Source: Paraglomus occultum
Lineage: Eukaryota > Glomeromycota > Glomeromycetes > Paraglomerales > Paraglomeraceae
Direction: 5' to 3'
NCBI GenBank assembly: GCA_910592205.1
Contig: CAJVPJ010001380.1
Location: forward strand, 1-10,164
Length of the DNA stretch: 10,164 nucleotides
Under the pieces are notes generated by a model. That model did not search any database. It saw nothing but the letters and a program-made list of their open reading frames with translations, and was not told the DNA's origin. Made by a program: the position numbers and the translations under genes. Positions 1-9,283 of the stretch are shown piece by piece. Every line of letters starts with the position of its first letter. Within the stretch, counting starts at the first letter, position 1.

Positions 1-141
1 ACTGGCCAGTCGCGATATAGTAAAGATTTATGCCACTTATATATAAACTTTACTATAACGAGAATATTCGATATAGTCAAGATTCGATATAGTCAAGAAA
101 AACCCCCGTCCCGTCGACTTGACTATATCGAGTCTTGACTG
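1..141 (-). mobile_element. Terminus of a Tc1/mariner/pogo-like DNA transposon, cut by the window edge
   Basis: The unit CGATATAGTCAAG occurs at 69-81 and 85-97, and its exact reverse complement CTTGACTATATCG lies at 118-130. A variant CGATATAGTAAAG at 13-25 faces CTTTACTATAACG at 48-60 (12 of 13 bases). The outer end, read on the minus strand from 141, begins CAGTCAAGACTCGATATAGT and is flanked outward by the dinucleotide TA at 142-143. A terminus starting with CAGT next to a TA, with repeated subterminal motifs, is the pattern of pogo/Tc1-mariner elements, which duplicate TA on insertion. No transposase is visible because the body lies left of the window. A GC-rich tract at 103-116 separates the repeat clusters. 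A MITE of the same family would look identical here. Confidence 0.6.
13..130. repeat. Nested direct and inverted 13-bp repeats at the transposon end
   Basis: Two direct copies at 69-81 and 85-97 (16-bp spacing) and one perfect inverted copy at 118-130 can form alternative hairpins. A second, diverged pair at 13-25 and 48-60 makes a separate hairpin with a 22-nt loop. Position 1-10 (ACTGGCCAGT) is itself a perfect 10-bp palindrome. Such arrays are usual transposase-binding sites; that role is inferred. Confidence 0.75.
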
Positions 142-143
142 TA

Positions 144-737
144 TTTCAATAATATTGTCGTCATTATTTCTCTAGTGGAGAACCATTATCTTTTTTATAA
201 AGTATGTCATCAATCAAAGCAAATGTTTCCGTAATTCGTTTACGAAAACAGTAAGGATTTTTTGACTTAAATTTTCCTTTCTGTAAAACAGTGAGTAGAA
301 CTCTGGATATGTATTTTATTTATTGATTAAAAAAACCCCAACTTTTTTACGTGTGGCATGGTAGATGCGGGAAGTAAAAGTAGAAGGACTCGTAGAAGTT
401 TATTACATTATCGAGCAATATAGAAAGAAAATTTTATATATTTTATAACAGTATAAGAGTTTTATCCAGCAAAATTTCGACCTGGAGTCGTTATAGACAA
501 AATTAACAATGACCAGTATATAAAGAAAAAAATTCATATGTCAAAACCCGTTTCTGAATTTGGAATATCCGGGAACTGTATAAAGAAGTTTCGTTAATAG
601 TTCTGCGATGAATATGAAAGAAAAAATTTTTTGATCTCAAAATTCGTTTATTTAATATTCCGTGGATAAAAGATCTTCTCTTTGTTTCAACGCAGCTGAA
701 ACAGGCTGAAGCTGAAACGCTCGTGACTTGAAATTAA
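144..737. other. AT-rich spacer without a recognisable gene
   Basis: No ORF or exon with recognisable protein similarity was found on either strand. The only structure noted is a 9-bp direct repeat AGCTGAAAC at 694-702 and 710-718. The stretch directly borders the transposon terminus and may include other degenerate mobile DNA. Confidence 0.5.
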
Positions 738-1175
738 TCACGTAATCAGTGGGGGTAGCCAATGCGGTAGCAAAAATATATCACGCGTGATCGTGACGAA
801 AAACGTGTAACTATTCTTAATTAATGTTGATCGTGGGGTTTTGTTTGACTGCGGAAGAAGAGTTGTCCCGCGTCCAATATGTAATTCCAGAACCGGCTTC
901 TCATTATATTTCAAGCATACCACGTATCTCAAGCTCTGGTTCACATTATAGAGCCAATTATGTAATTTATCATGGAGCAAAAGACCAGATGGTATCGGGT
1001 GGACCAAGAACATTAAATTAGTACCGAGTTTAATAAAATTTGGTAATTTGGTCTTGTCTTTAGTCTCGCCACTATAGTAAAAAATATTGTCGATGATTTT
1101 GGTGTCATTAATTTTAAAAACAAAGACAGGTCCAATCAACAACCCACCGGAAAATTTAATCGAGAAAAGAAGCAT
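738..1175 (-). CDS. Unassigned 145-residue ORF (may be chance or TE-derived)
   Basis: An uninterrupted ATG-to-TGA frame of 145 codons runs on the minus strand. The product is basic and fairly hydrophobic, and has no domain I recognise. Residues near the start (GGLLIGPVFVF) form a short hydrophobic stretch, too weak to call a membrane segment. A 65-codon ORF with its own ATG runs on the opposite strand at 824-1021, so at most one is likely to be real. The patch is somewhat richer in G+C than its surroundings, which favours past or present coding. It sits about 600 bp from a transposon end, so a decayed element ORF is as likely as a host gene. No promoter or splice context supports it. Confidence 0.15.
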   Translation of the reverse strand: MLLFSIKFSGGLLIGPVFVFKINDTKIIDNIFYYSGETKDKTKLPNFIKLGTNLMFLVHPIPSGLLLHDKLHNWLYNVNQSLRYVVCLKYNEKPVLELHIGRGTTLLPQSNKTPRSTLIKNSYTFFVTITRDIFLLPHWLPPLIT

Positions 1176-1990
1176 TGTCTTTTGTAATTCGCATGGAAAA
1201 GTCGATGTCTGAACGTTTTATGAAACTATAAACGCTGCACATTTCTTAGTCAGGTTGGGCTGCGTGTGGTCGCAATCAGCGTTGTCGTATCGCATTCACA
1301 AAAATAAATTGATACTATTACAGCTGAAAATATGTTTCAGTATTTTGAGCGGGGCGAGCAATGTTATCTTTAGCGTAGGTATATTCACAAGCTCAGCTCG
1401 TGCTACAACTTTTACTTAAATGCTGTACATTACGACAAGGTTATACTCCGAGTGACCTCTTAAGTTAATAAATTAATTATTCGCACGCTTGATCATCCTT
1501 AATAATGTATTTTCTATTCGTCTACAAATAAGCTACCAACGATTATCGAAAAACAATTAACAAATCGTTGAATCGAAGGGGATTTATTTAATTCGAGTTT
1601 TCAATTTGGTATTTTGACTAGCCAACACTCCGTCATTCTATGCGTCTATCAACAAGAAGGGTATGAGCCTAGGTTGTATCGGTAGTTGACGCTTGTGTGA
1701 TTGAGTTCCAGTATCATTCGAATGTCAAACTGACTTGCGGATATCTAGCAACGTCATTGGAACTAGCTCGAATCATTTTTTCGCGGTCGATATCTTCGTT
1801 TTGTACCCGTGCTGTGTGTCAAATTTTAAATTTAGAACCAAAGCACATGCAGTAAAGAGAGAGAATATTCTACAATGATACTAAATTAAGAACTAATTAT
1901 CATGTGCTTTATCATGTGACTTAACGGTCGCGTTACAGGTATTAATGTTGGAAATAACCTTCTCAATAAGATCTTCCGTTGATCTTACCC
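1176..1990. other. Spacer with no supported gene
   Basis: All frames are broken by stops at short intervals. A GC-richer block at about 1240-1300 and another at 1620-1800 are not open over any useful length and match no RNA gene I recognise; no tRNA B-box was found. Function unknown. Confidence 0.45.
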
Positions 1991-1993
1991 AAT

Positions 1994-2348
1994 ATTATGT
2001 ATATGTCCACGAACTCCTTATTACAAATACGGCAGGAATACCACAACCATATTTGTCTGGGATGATGACACTCCCAGACTTTCTTGCAAACGTAGATTAT
2101 TGCATATAATACAGAAGGGAAGGATATTTATTAAGAGCATGTGAGAGGAGTGGTCTGACAATTTAGCAGTGATGTTCCAGAGAACGTTGGCATATCCTTT
2201 GTATAATGATTATGTCCTCAGTCCAGTGATCTGCGAATGATTTGCGTCTCTGTGTTCTCGATAAAATACGAGTTGTAGGGAGGGTTAATACAATATCAAA
2301 GTTATATGTCAATAATTTTTGTTCAACGCTCCAATCATCTTTGTACAA
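1994..2348 (-). other. Coding-like, possibly decayed region downstream of the RBMS gene
   Basis: On the minus strand, 2348-2163 is open for 61 codons (starting at a TTG, not an ATG), with a passage RTQRRKSFADHWTEDIIII. Further along, about 2088-1997 reads in another frame as KVWECHHPRQIWLWY and then SCRICNKEF, a Cys/His-rich pattern followed by a good donor (GGGTAAGATC). A third overlapping frame is also open for about 60 codons. G+C is higher than in the flanks. I do not recognise a family and could not join the pieces with convincing splice sites, so this may be a gene with unseen exons or an eroded mobile-element ORF. Confidence 0.2.
2055..2079. repeat. Perfect 8-bp inverted repeat (hairpin)
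   Basis: GTCTGGGA at 2055-2062 pairs perfectly with TCCCAGAC at 2072-2079 around a 9-nt loop that contains TGATGA. It lies inside the coding-like patch. No snoRNA D box or other RNA-gene hallmark was found in a suitable place. Confidence 0.4.
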
Positions 2349-2442
2349 AAGGCAATAGCAAGAACCTCATTTATTCGATTATAATTATCGGCGACTTGTG
2401 ATATACAAGTTGAGTGGAAATATTAATACACGACAGACTTTC

Positions 2443-2448
2443 TTTATT
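2443..2448 (-). terminator. Poly(A) signal AATAAA of the RBMS gene
   Basis: The exact hexamer AATAAA on the minus strand starts 39 nt past the TAA stop of the RBMS gene. This is a normal distance for a short 3' UTR. Confidence 0.65.
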
Positions 2449-2486
2449 AGGAAGCTGATATGAATCAATACCAATAGATCATAACA

Positions 2487-4947
2487 TTAATTTTTATCAT
2501 TACTGCTTTCACTGTTATTACTAGCATTTACTCCGTCGACATTAAGTTTTTTTTGGACTAAATCACTCAGATCCTCAGATGATTCCGTCTTAGAAGTTCC
2601 ACTTGTTCCAGTTGCAGACTCTTTGCTCGTCTTTTCAGATGATGTGACTGTATTTGCTTGCTCCGCCTGTGTCCCTGGTTGACTTGATACCTGATGAATA
2701 GGAGCATTAGCAACAACGGGTTGTCCGTCTGGACCATGATGAATAGGTGCAGCAGGCGCTGGATACATGGGGTAATAGCGATACTGTGGCCCAAATGTCG
2801 GTGAAAGCGAACCTTGCGGATATGGACTATGAAATACGAGAGCCAAGAGTATCGCAGCATGTCAGAGCCTTTCGAGCAACTAACCATCAAATACTATTAA
2901 TAATGAGAAAAACATTACGCTGCAGGTTGTACTCCTTCTGGATAGTATGGAATATAAGCAGTTGGTCCCGGAGGCGATGCGGAGGCGGCCATACCCAACA
3001 TATGCTCCGGTGTCACTGGCACCTGCCGAGTATAAACGACCACTTAGAACCAATGCAATGACACGCATAACCGATCGAACGTCATTATATATACTTACCC
3101 CACCGATAGAAGCAAATTCACGAGTTCTCCACATCCGTTTTCTAGCGGTTCCTTTCAATTTCTTTTGAGCCAAAGAGTCGGCAAACCTCACTTGTAGAGG
3201 TAAGTTTGCTCCGGGAAGCTGATATCCATTGAATTGTTGAATAATAGCTTGCGCTGAGTCGCGGTCCTCCATTCTAGAGTGTTCAAAACGAATAATGACC
3301 ATCTACATATTGTTCCACTTTGTGTATACATATAAGAACCAACAAATACCTCGCAAATCCTACTCCACGACTTGTACCATTTGTATCTCTTAGAATACGA
3401 TTAGATAGTACTTTATATGGCTTAAATAATTCCTCTAATTGCTACATAAATAGTCGTGGAATAAAATTGAATATAAGAACACAATGCTCTCAAATGGGAT
3501 GAAATTGAACAAAAACTTTCCAAATAATAATACCTGCTCATTCATATCTAATGGTAGATTCGACAAGTAGATATTTGTTGATGCCAAATCTTGTAGGTTT
3601 TTTAGTTTTGTGCTGAATGATTCCTTTTAGTCGTATAGTCAACGTTGTTAGTACAGACAAACGAGAAACTCGTACAGTTAATCATAGATAGATAATGTAT
3701 AAGTTACACTCACATAACCAACCTTGGCGAAGGAGACTTGCAATCCTAAGCGCGTTAATTGCTCAATTGCATGCTTCGCCTGATCCTCTGTCTCGTACAT
3801 TACAAAACCATATCCTTTACAATCGCCTTGTTTCTGATCGATGATGGCTTTTGAAGAGGTAATGGTACCATATCTAAAGAGATGTTTGATTTGTTAATAA
3901 ATCAATTGAGTATAAAAGTTTTCAGCATAAGACAGCAAAAAAACCCAGAAATTCTACACAAGATACAATGGTAACTATGAACGTTCTGTTATATTCTATG
4001 CTTTTCTTCGTACCGCAGTATCTCCTTCATAGAACAAGTCGAGCACGATGCTAAATGTAACAATCTGTTAATACTCACATAGAACACATGCTATGCAAAG
4101 AATCGTCAGTAGTCGTAGGAGGAAGCCCACGAATATAAATATTAGTTGTCTTGGTTGGATTATGATAATTGGGCATATTTGAAGGTTGATTTGATCCCGA
4201 ATCTCTCCGGCCATAGCTATAATGCTGTGGAGGACGTGCTAGATGAATACGGTGACTATTGCTAAGCGGTCCTACTTTCGGAGAAGGTACTCCAGGAGCA
4301 GGTAGATATTGTGGAGGCGGGGAGTTTGGAGCTGAAGAGGATGTATGTGATAGCGTCGGTGAAAGTGTGTGAATAGGATGCATTGTGTATGGAGATTGAG
4401 GAGTGTAGACGTACGGATGCATTGGAGGAGAATGAATAATGCCTGTTGGACCAACTTGTGGAGAAGTAGGATAATATGCTATAGTAGGACTAGTAGCACC
4501 GAAGTATGGACTCAGGGATTGTGGTGGTAGGGAGGGAGAGGCTTGCGCCTGCATAGGAGGCGTTCCTGGATAAGCAGCACTATATTCAGCCGGATAATAC
4601 TGTGAATATTGGGGATGCATCCCGTATTGACCATAAGCAGCGAAAGCATTAGGGTCGTTGGGGTCGTAAGCAGCACTCATGGTTGCCTGATAGGCTTCTG
4701 CTGCAGTCGCTTCTATATAACTCGGGGTCCCATTATGATAATAATACGTGGGTATAGGTGATAGAGGTAGTGGAGACGCGCTGGTACTGTTTGGTGTGGA
4801 ACATTCTTGAGGAGCAGTTGATTTGGCTTCTTTTTTTTCCGCTTCCTTCTGCTCATTCTCGGATGAAACGGCAACTGAAGGGTTTTCAGTTTGCTTTGGT
4901 TGAGAGCTTGTCTGTTCGGTCGGCGGGGAGTCTTTCTGTGCACTCAT
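2487..4947 (-). CDS. RBMS1: RBMS/MSSP-family RNA-binding protein with two RRMs (7 exons, 609 aa)
   Basis: Minus-strand exons: 4947-4079, 3873-3714, 3623-3534, 3441-3350, 3273-3099, 3022-2919 and 2826-2487. They sum to 1830 nt and stay in frame, and every intron is GT..AG. RRM1 spans about residues 267-341, with RNP2 NIYIRGLP (269-276) and RNP1 KGYGFVMY (309-316). The linker ESFSTKLKNLQD leads to RRM2 (about 359-436), with RNP2 NIYLSNLP (360-367) and RNP1 RGVGFARM (398-405); this RNP1 is the form found in human RBMS1-3. A basic segment KKLKGTARKRMWR follows at 441-453, then a P/Y-rich tail and an acidic, Ser-rich C-terminus. Residues 1-260 are low complexity, rich in P, S, Y, Q and A, with many S/T-P sites. 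The family binds single-stranded AU-rich RNA or DNA and acts in mRNA stability, translation or transcription. The paralogue (RBMS1, 2 or 3) and the target cannot be assigned, so the symbol names the family. ATG 4947 is chosen because it follows a probable splice acceptor. Confidence 0.94.
3274..3349 (-). other. RBMS intron 4, splitting the RRM2 RNP1 motif, with a competing acceptor
   Basis: The donor GTATTT follows GCG AG and the functional acceptor CACTCTAG ends at 3274, so the Arg404 codon of RGVGFARM is split AG|A. A second plausible acceptor (ATATGTAG, ending at 3303) lies 29 nt earlier. Its use would shift the frame and reach a TGA inside RRM2. The downstream site is chosen because it restores the conserved ...GFARMEDRD sequence. 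Confidence 0.8.
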
Positions 4948-4948
4948 A

Positions 4949-4955
4949 CTGAAAA
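4949..4955 (-). promoter_or_regulatory. Probable 3' splice site of a 5'-UTR intron
   Basis: Immediately before the RBMS start codon the minus strand reads ATATTTTCAG|T ATG, a good pyrimidine-rich acceptor placed 1 nt from the ATG. This suggests a leader intron and an upstream non-coding exon, or less likely a further coding exon. No clear donor partner could be fixed. A TATA-like box on the same strand at 5738-5745 would fit a start of transcription near 5710. Confidence 0.4.
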
Positions 4956-4956
4956 T

Positions 4957-6969
4957 ATTCCAGTTTATAATAAATTACACATATAAAAAAAGTTAAATTT
5001 GCGTATGCTCTGCGGGAAAGAATGGTTTTATTTTTCGTCTGTTCGAGTATTCTCTATGGTAGTACACTCATTGATTGATGGTAGAGTAAACAATCAGATT
5101 ACGATTATAGAGCATTGTATTAATCGCGTGATTTGGGATACACCTAACCTAATATTATTGCAATCAATTTTTCCGATATTTCATAGAATACGATCAGAAC
5201 TATGTATAAAATATGTAACAAAGCCACAAAAACTGCTAAACGTCGCAAACTGTTACGTCATATTTTTCCTATTTTGTCTCGACATTAATTTTATTTGGGA
5301 CGTGTATTTTTACCGATGCACAACCGGGTCACAAAGTCTTGCTTGCCAGCAGATTGTCGTTATCTCCTTTGTCGTACGTCATACTCCAAACATGATCATT
5401 CGTTGAACGCGGCATCAATAAACGCAACTATCCACGGCGAATATCATTCTCGATACCATTCTGTAATATGAGAGTGACTATTACAAGTTATGCCGTTTAG
5501 CAGCAATTCAAATTTACCTATAAAAATAAGCACTTTTTGTAAAGTACGAAAATTTCCCATTAACAACAACGAGACTTGTGCATTAATGTCAATATGCCAT
5601 GCAAATTGTCAAACACTTTTTACAATAATTATTGTGTGATGGTTAAATTGGATGTTTTTAAATAGTCTTCGTTTGTTGTATTCCTGATTACGTTTTTACA
5701 GATCCGTTATCATTTTTGCCTTGCACAGAGATAAACTCTTATATACCAGGTACGATGCGACGCATAAAAGTTGATACACGAAATTCATCGCCTCACATGC
5801 GACAAGCTTGACCGTTTATTTTCTCATGGAAAACCCGGATAGAGAGCGAAGTTCTCTAACCAGTTACGAAAGAAGGAACGATTATTCTCGTTTACCGATA
5901 TTTTTAAGTACCTTGGTCTTCCGCATATTAAATTTTTTGCTATTAAAGACAAGCTTTTAAAGAAAGGTTACATAAGGTTATTTTTGGGTTTTCACTTGAT
6001 AAAGCCAAAGAATATGAAAATTTACATTATTATTATACGATGAAAATTGACTAGTAAAGCTTAGTTGTCTGCCTACATATTTTACGCTGATACATTTCTC
6101 AAAACTCACTTTGTAAGTCAATTTATTTAAGCATGTGAATTAATTTCATAATATAAAATTTTATGACTGCGAACATTTTCGAGTCGTATTGCCACTTTTC
6201 ATAATGTCAATTATTTAAGCATGTGTATAAATCACAAAAAATATAATTTCTATTACATATCAATTAGTAAAACATCGCTATGCATCATATAGACGAGTAT
6301 AAACGGAAAATTACATAGCAGACGAAAAGAACGCCCGGCTTATATTTGATAGATATTATTTGTTTCTAAGCTAGTGGTATGCATCAAAATCCCGCGGAAT
6401 ACACTAAGTCGAGGGTGAGAATGCATGGTAGTCAAAAATGAATAATTCGGGTGGCGATTTATTACAACGGTCGAACAGAAGGCTTCTCAAAGAAAGGCCG
6501 ACATTACCTTTACAACACAAATTTTATGGACAACAGACGCGTGACGAACGATATTGACGAATAAAGCAAAACTCCCTTTAAGTGATAATTTTGCTCAAGC
6601 ATAGTAAACGGCATTATGTCAATAACTGTTACGCATTGTCCATTTTTAGTATTAATATTAAACGTCTGAATTCATTTCGCCGGCGAAGAAACTAAAAAAT
6701 GTCCTATTATGAGTAGTACAGTCAATGTCAATTTAACACTGCTTCTAAACAGAAGCACTGAAAAGCTTGACTATTCGCTGATAAGACCGCAAAATCCGTC
6801 CGTTCGTAATTATAAGTATGTCTCAATATACGTGCATCAAACGAGTTGGGTATTTCAACAAACGAAACGGTAGACAATAAATTACATCAAAACATTTAAT
6901 ATGAAGTCGCGAAACCTTCGATATTTATCTATTATAGCGCGGTGCAGCTATTTATTGCACACAGAAAGA
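4957..6969. other. 2-kb gene-free spacer between the RBMS 5' end and the RBX1 3' end
   Basis: No exon with recognisable homology was found. A 133-codon plus-strand ORF from ATG 5005 to 5406 has skewed composition and no recognisable domain. Shorter plus-strand ORFs at 5826-5960 (44 aa, hydrophobic C-half) and 6438-6557 (39 aa, charged) are of a length expected by chance. The minus strand of this stretch must contain the RBMS promoter and probably its leader intron. Confidence 0.5.
5738..5745 (-). promoter_or_regulatory. TATA-like box, candidate RBMS core promoter
   Basis: The minus strand reads GGTATATAAGAG in a GC-richer context about 790 bp upstream of the RBMS ATG. If used, transcription would begin near 5710 and the leader would need the intron ending at 4949. 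This is an inference from sequence only. Confidence 0.25.
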
Positions 6970-6975
6970 TTTATT
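6970..6975 (-). terminator. Poly(A) signal AATAAA of RBX1
   Basis: The exact hexamer on the minus strand lies 57 nt past the RBX1 stop codon. A second copy at 6951-6956 could serve as an alternative. Confidence 0.6.
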
Positions 6976-7031
6976 GATGACAACTTTATCAAACCATTAT
7001 TATCCACGTATTAAATTCAATCTGCCATTCA

Positions 7032-7825
<794 letters not shown>

Positions 7826-8014
7826 CATTTGCTTAATTCGTTTATTGTATTGTAATTCACTTGGCGCACAGAAGAGGGAGAAAGAGAGAGTTCCACTGCG
7901 GTTGACAAGTAAGTATGTGGTTCACAACCAGCCAACCAATCGCATCATTGTGGATGACGCAGTTACAAATCATCTACGTGGTACTACACAATCTGCTCTA
8001 CATTCATATGAACA
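7826..8014. promoter_or_regulatory. Compact divergent promoter between RBX1 and ABITRAM
   Basis: Only 189 bp separate the two start codons. The interval holds a CCAAT box (7936-7940), a TGACGC ATF/CREB-like element (7955-7960), TACGTG (7975-7980), and a purine tract at 7870-7890 that is a CT-rich tract on the RBX1 sense strand, a common feature just upstream of fungal start sites. No TATA box is obvious. A perfect plus-strand donor GTAAGT at 7909-7914 and a following GACGCAG acceptor at 7962 could define a 54-nt leader intron for ABITRAM. The factor assignments are by motif only. Confidence 0.65.
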
Positions 8015-8022
8015 ATGATTGA
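8008..8022 (+). other. Minimal upstream ORF overlapping the ABITRAM start
   Basis: ATG AAC AAT GAT TGA at 8008-8022 starts 7 nt before the main ATG at 8015, in another frame, and stops inside the first codons of the gene. If transcription begins upstream of 8008, scanning ribosomes would meet this ATG first, which could dampen translation or require leaky scanning or re-initiation. Confidence 0.4.
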
Positions 8023-8808
8023 AGAAGACTATGAGACTAGCAGATATACCGACCTAATTGAAAATTATAACAGAGATCCATTGACATACCTTAAACAATA
8101 CTATACCAAATATTATCACGTTTCAACTGGTATTCCATCTTCTTAATAACTATTCGTTTTTCTATTTACACAATCAACTTATCTTCTTCAAATGACATGA
8201 CCAGATAATGATAGCACAGAAGACTACTATATCTATCAGGCTCCGAATAAGTTATATACGAATTTTACGTCTTCCTCTCTAAAATTACTTTTTAGTTTTA
8301 ATCTAAATAGACAACCCGTCTTTTCGTTTCTTGAAGACTTTGCGTCTTAGGACTCGCGTCAACCCACCCGCTTCTTCGAAATCATCATTCATCGATCCAT
8401 TCGTCACACAAAGTTAACATTTCATTTCCAGATAAAATTGTGAATACGACGAACAAGAAACGACCATTGCACAAGGAAACAGTCATCTGTGTGATCAGTG
8501 TCAGTAAAGAATTTGACTCCACCGCCAAGCGTACCGAATATAAAGTGAGAGCGTGCCTGGCAGGGTGGATAGTTGAGTTCAATAAACGACTTTTGGAAGA
8601 TGAGGGATTATTGTTTCGAAAGGTAACTTGCTAAATTGTTGGATGACGGTTTTAGACGCGAGTGATGTAATACATTATCATAACTTTGCTCTAGCCATAC
8701 ACAGAAGGATATATTGCCATCATCAAGCCAAAGCATGAGAACACACAAATAGCACTCGAAAACTGTTTGACTGAAGACGAATATAAAGCATCGCGTGGAT
8801 TAGATTGA
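8015..8808 (+). CDS. ABITRAM: ABITRAM (FAM206A/Simiate) family protein (4 exons, 186 aa)
   Basis: Plus-strand exons: 8015-8129, 8205-8250, 8337-8622 and 8695-8808, 561 nt, in frame, all introns GT..AG (75, 86 and 72 nt). The family pattern is followed from end to end: LKQYYTKYYHV (26-36; human VDRYFTRWYKP), DYYIYQAPNKLCVLGLASTH (45-64; human HSNRICVITLAESHP), DKIVNTTNKKR, then EYKVRACLAGWIVEFN and PYTEGYIAIIKPK (150-162; human PSTEGYIAVVLPK), ending with LTEDEY. Human ABITRAM has 181 residues, so the length fits. In animals the protein binds actin and ABI1/ABI2 and is found in nucleus and cytoplasm; its fold is related to the glycine-cleavage H protein. The role in fungi is unknown to me. ATG 8015 is chosen because the homology starts about 20 residues later and the upstream frame is closed. 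It shares a promoter with RBX1, and no clear AATAAA follows the stop. Confidence 0.9.
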
Positions 8809-9280
8809 ATCGTACTTTGTAGATCCGATCATTCTATGTCAAAGAAAGAAGTCTCTACCCAATGTAGGATGTAAACTAAAAAATGCCTGTTGAACCTTGA
8901 GTTGAACTCTACAAACACTGTATTAGTATTATGTGACCTGTACAAACCTCAAATGAGAACCTGATCAGATTTTGTGTGAACAAGCCTACCACTCATATAT
9001 AAAGTTTAACAATGAATGGAACTGTAATGTTTCTTACGTTCAAAACAAAGAGACTATTAACAATATTCGAATGTGTGAATACCATAATATTAAGATCTCA
9101 TCATCGGTTTGAAATTCGTTAATTATAATTTTAGTCGCCTTATTTTCAATCCACTCTATAGTCTTGATTAAGTCCATGCAACTTTTTTATTCCTAAAATT
9201 AAGAAAGTACTTGCAGGATATAAATATAACAAAATTGGAAATCAGCCTACTTTAACGTTGTTCAGATATTATCCAAGAAG
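8809..9280. other. Spacer downstream of ABITRAM
   Basis: No coding sequence is supported. The ABITRAM 3' UTR must begin here but no canonical AATAAA is close to the stop; ACTAAA at about 8876 is the nearest weak variant. Confidence 0.45.
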
Positions 9281-9283
9281 AAT

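Noticed and set aside
2880-3302. Minus-strand 140-codon ORF beginning MVIIRFEHSRM
   Set aside because: It contains RBMS exon 5 but reads through introns; the first residues come from intron 4 and the tail from intron 5 and out-of-frame exon 6.
4999-5406. Plus-strand ORF of about 133 codons upstream of the RBMS gene
   Set aside because: No recognisable domain, composition biased toward F, I, V and C as expected from AT-rich non-coding DNA, and it lies over the probable RBMS leader and promoter on the opposite strand.
5826-5960. 44-residue plus-strand ORF with a hydrophobic C-terminal half
   Set aside because: A length common by chance; no homology, promoter or splice context to support it.
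6438-6557. 39-residue plus-strand ORF rich in charged residues
   Set aside because: Too short to distinguish from chance, and no family is recognised.
8385-8582. Minus-strand 65-codon ORF
   Set aside because: Antisense shadow of ABITRAM exon 3.
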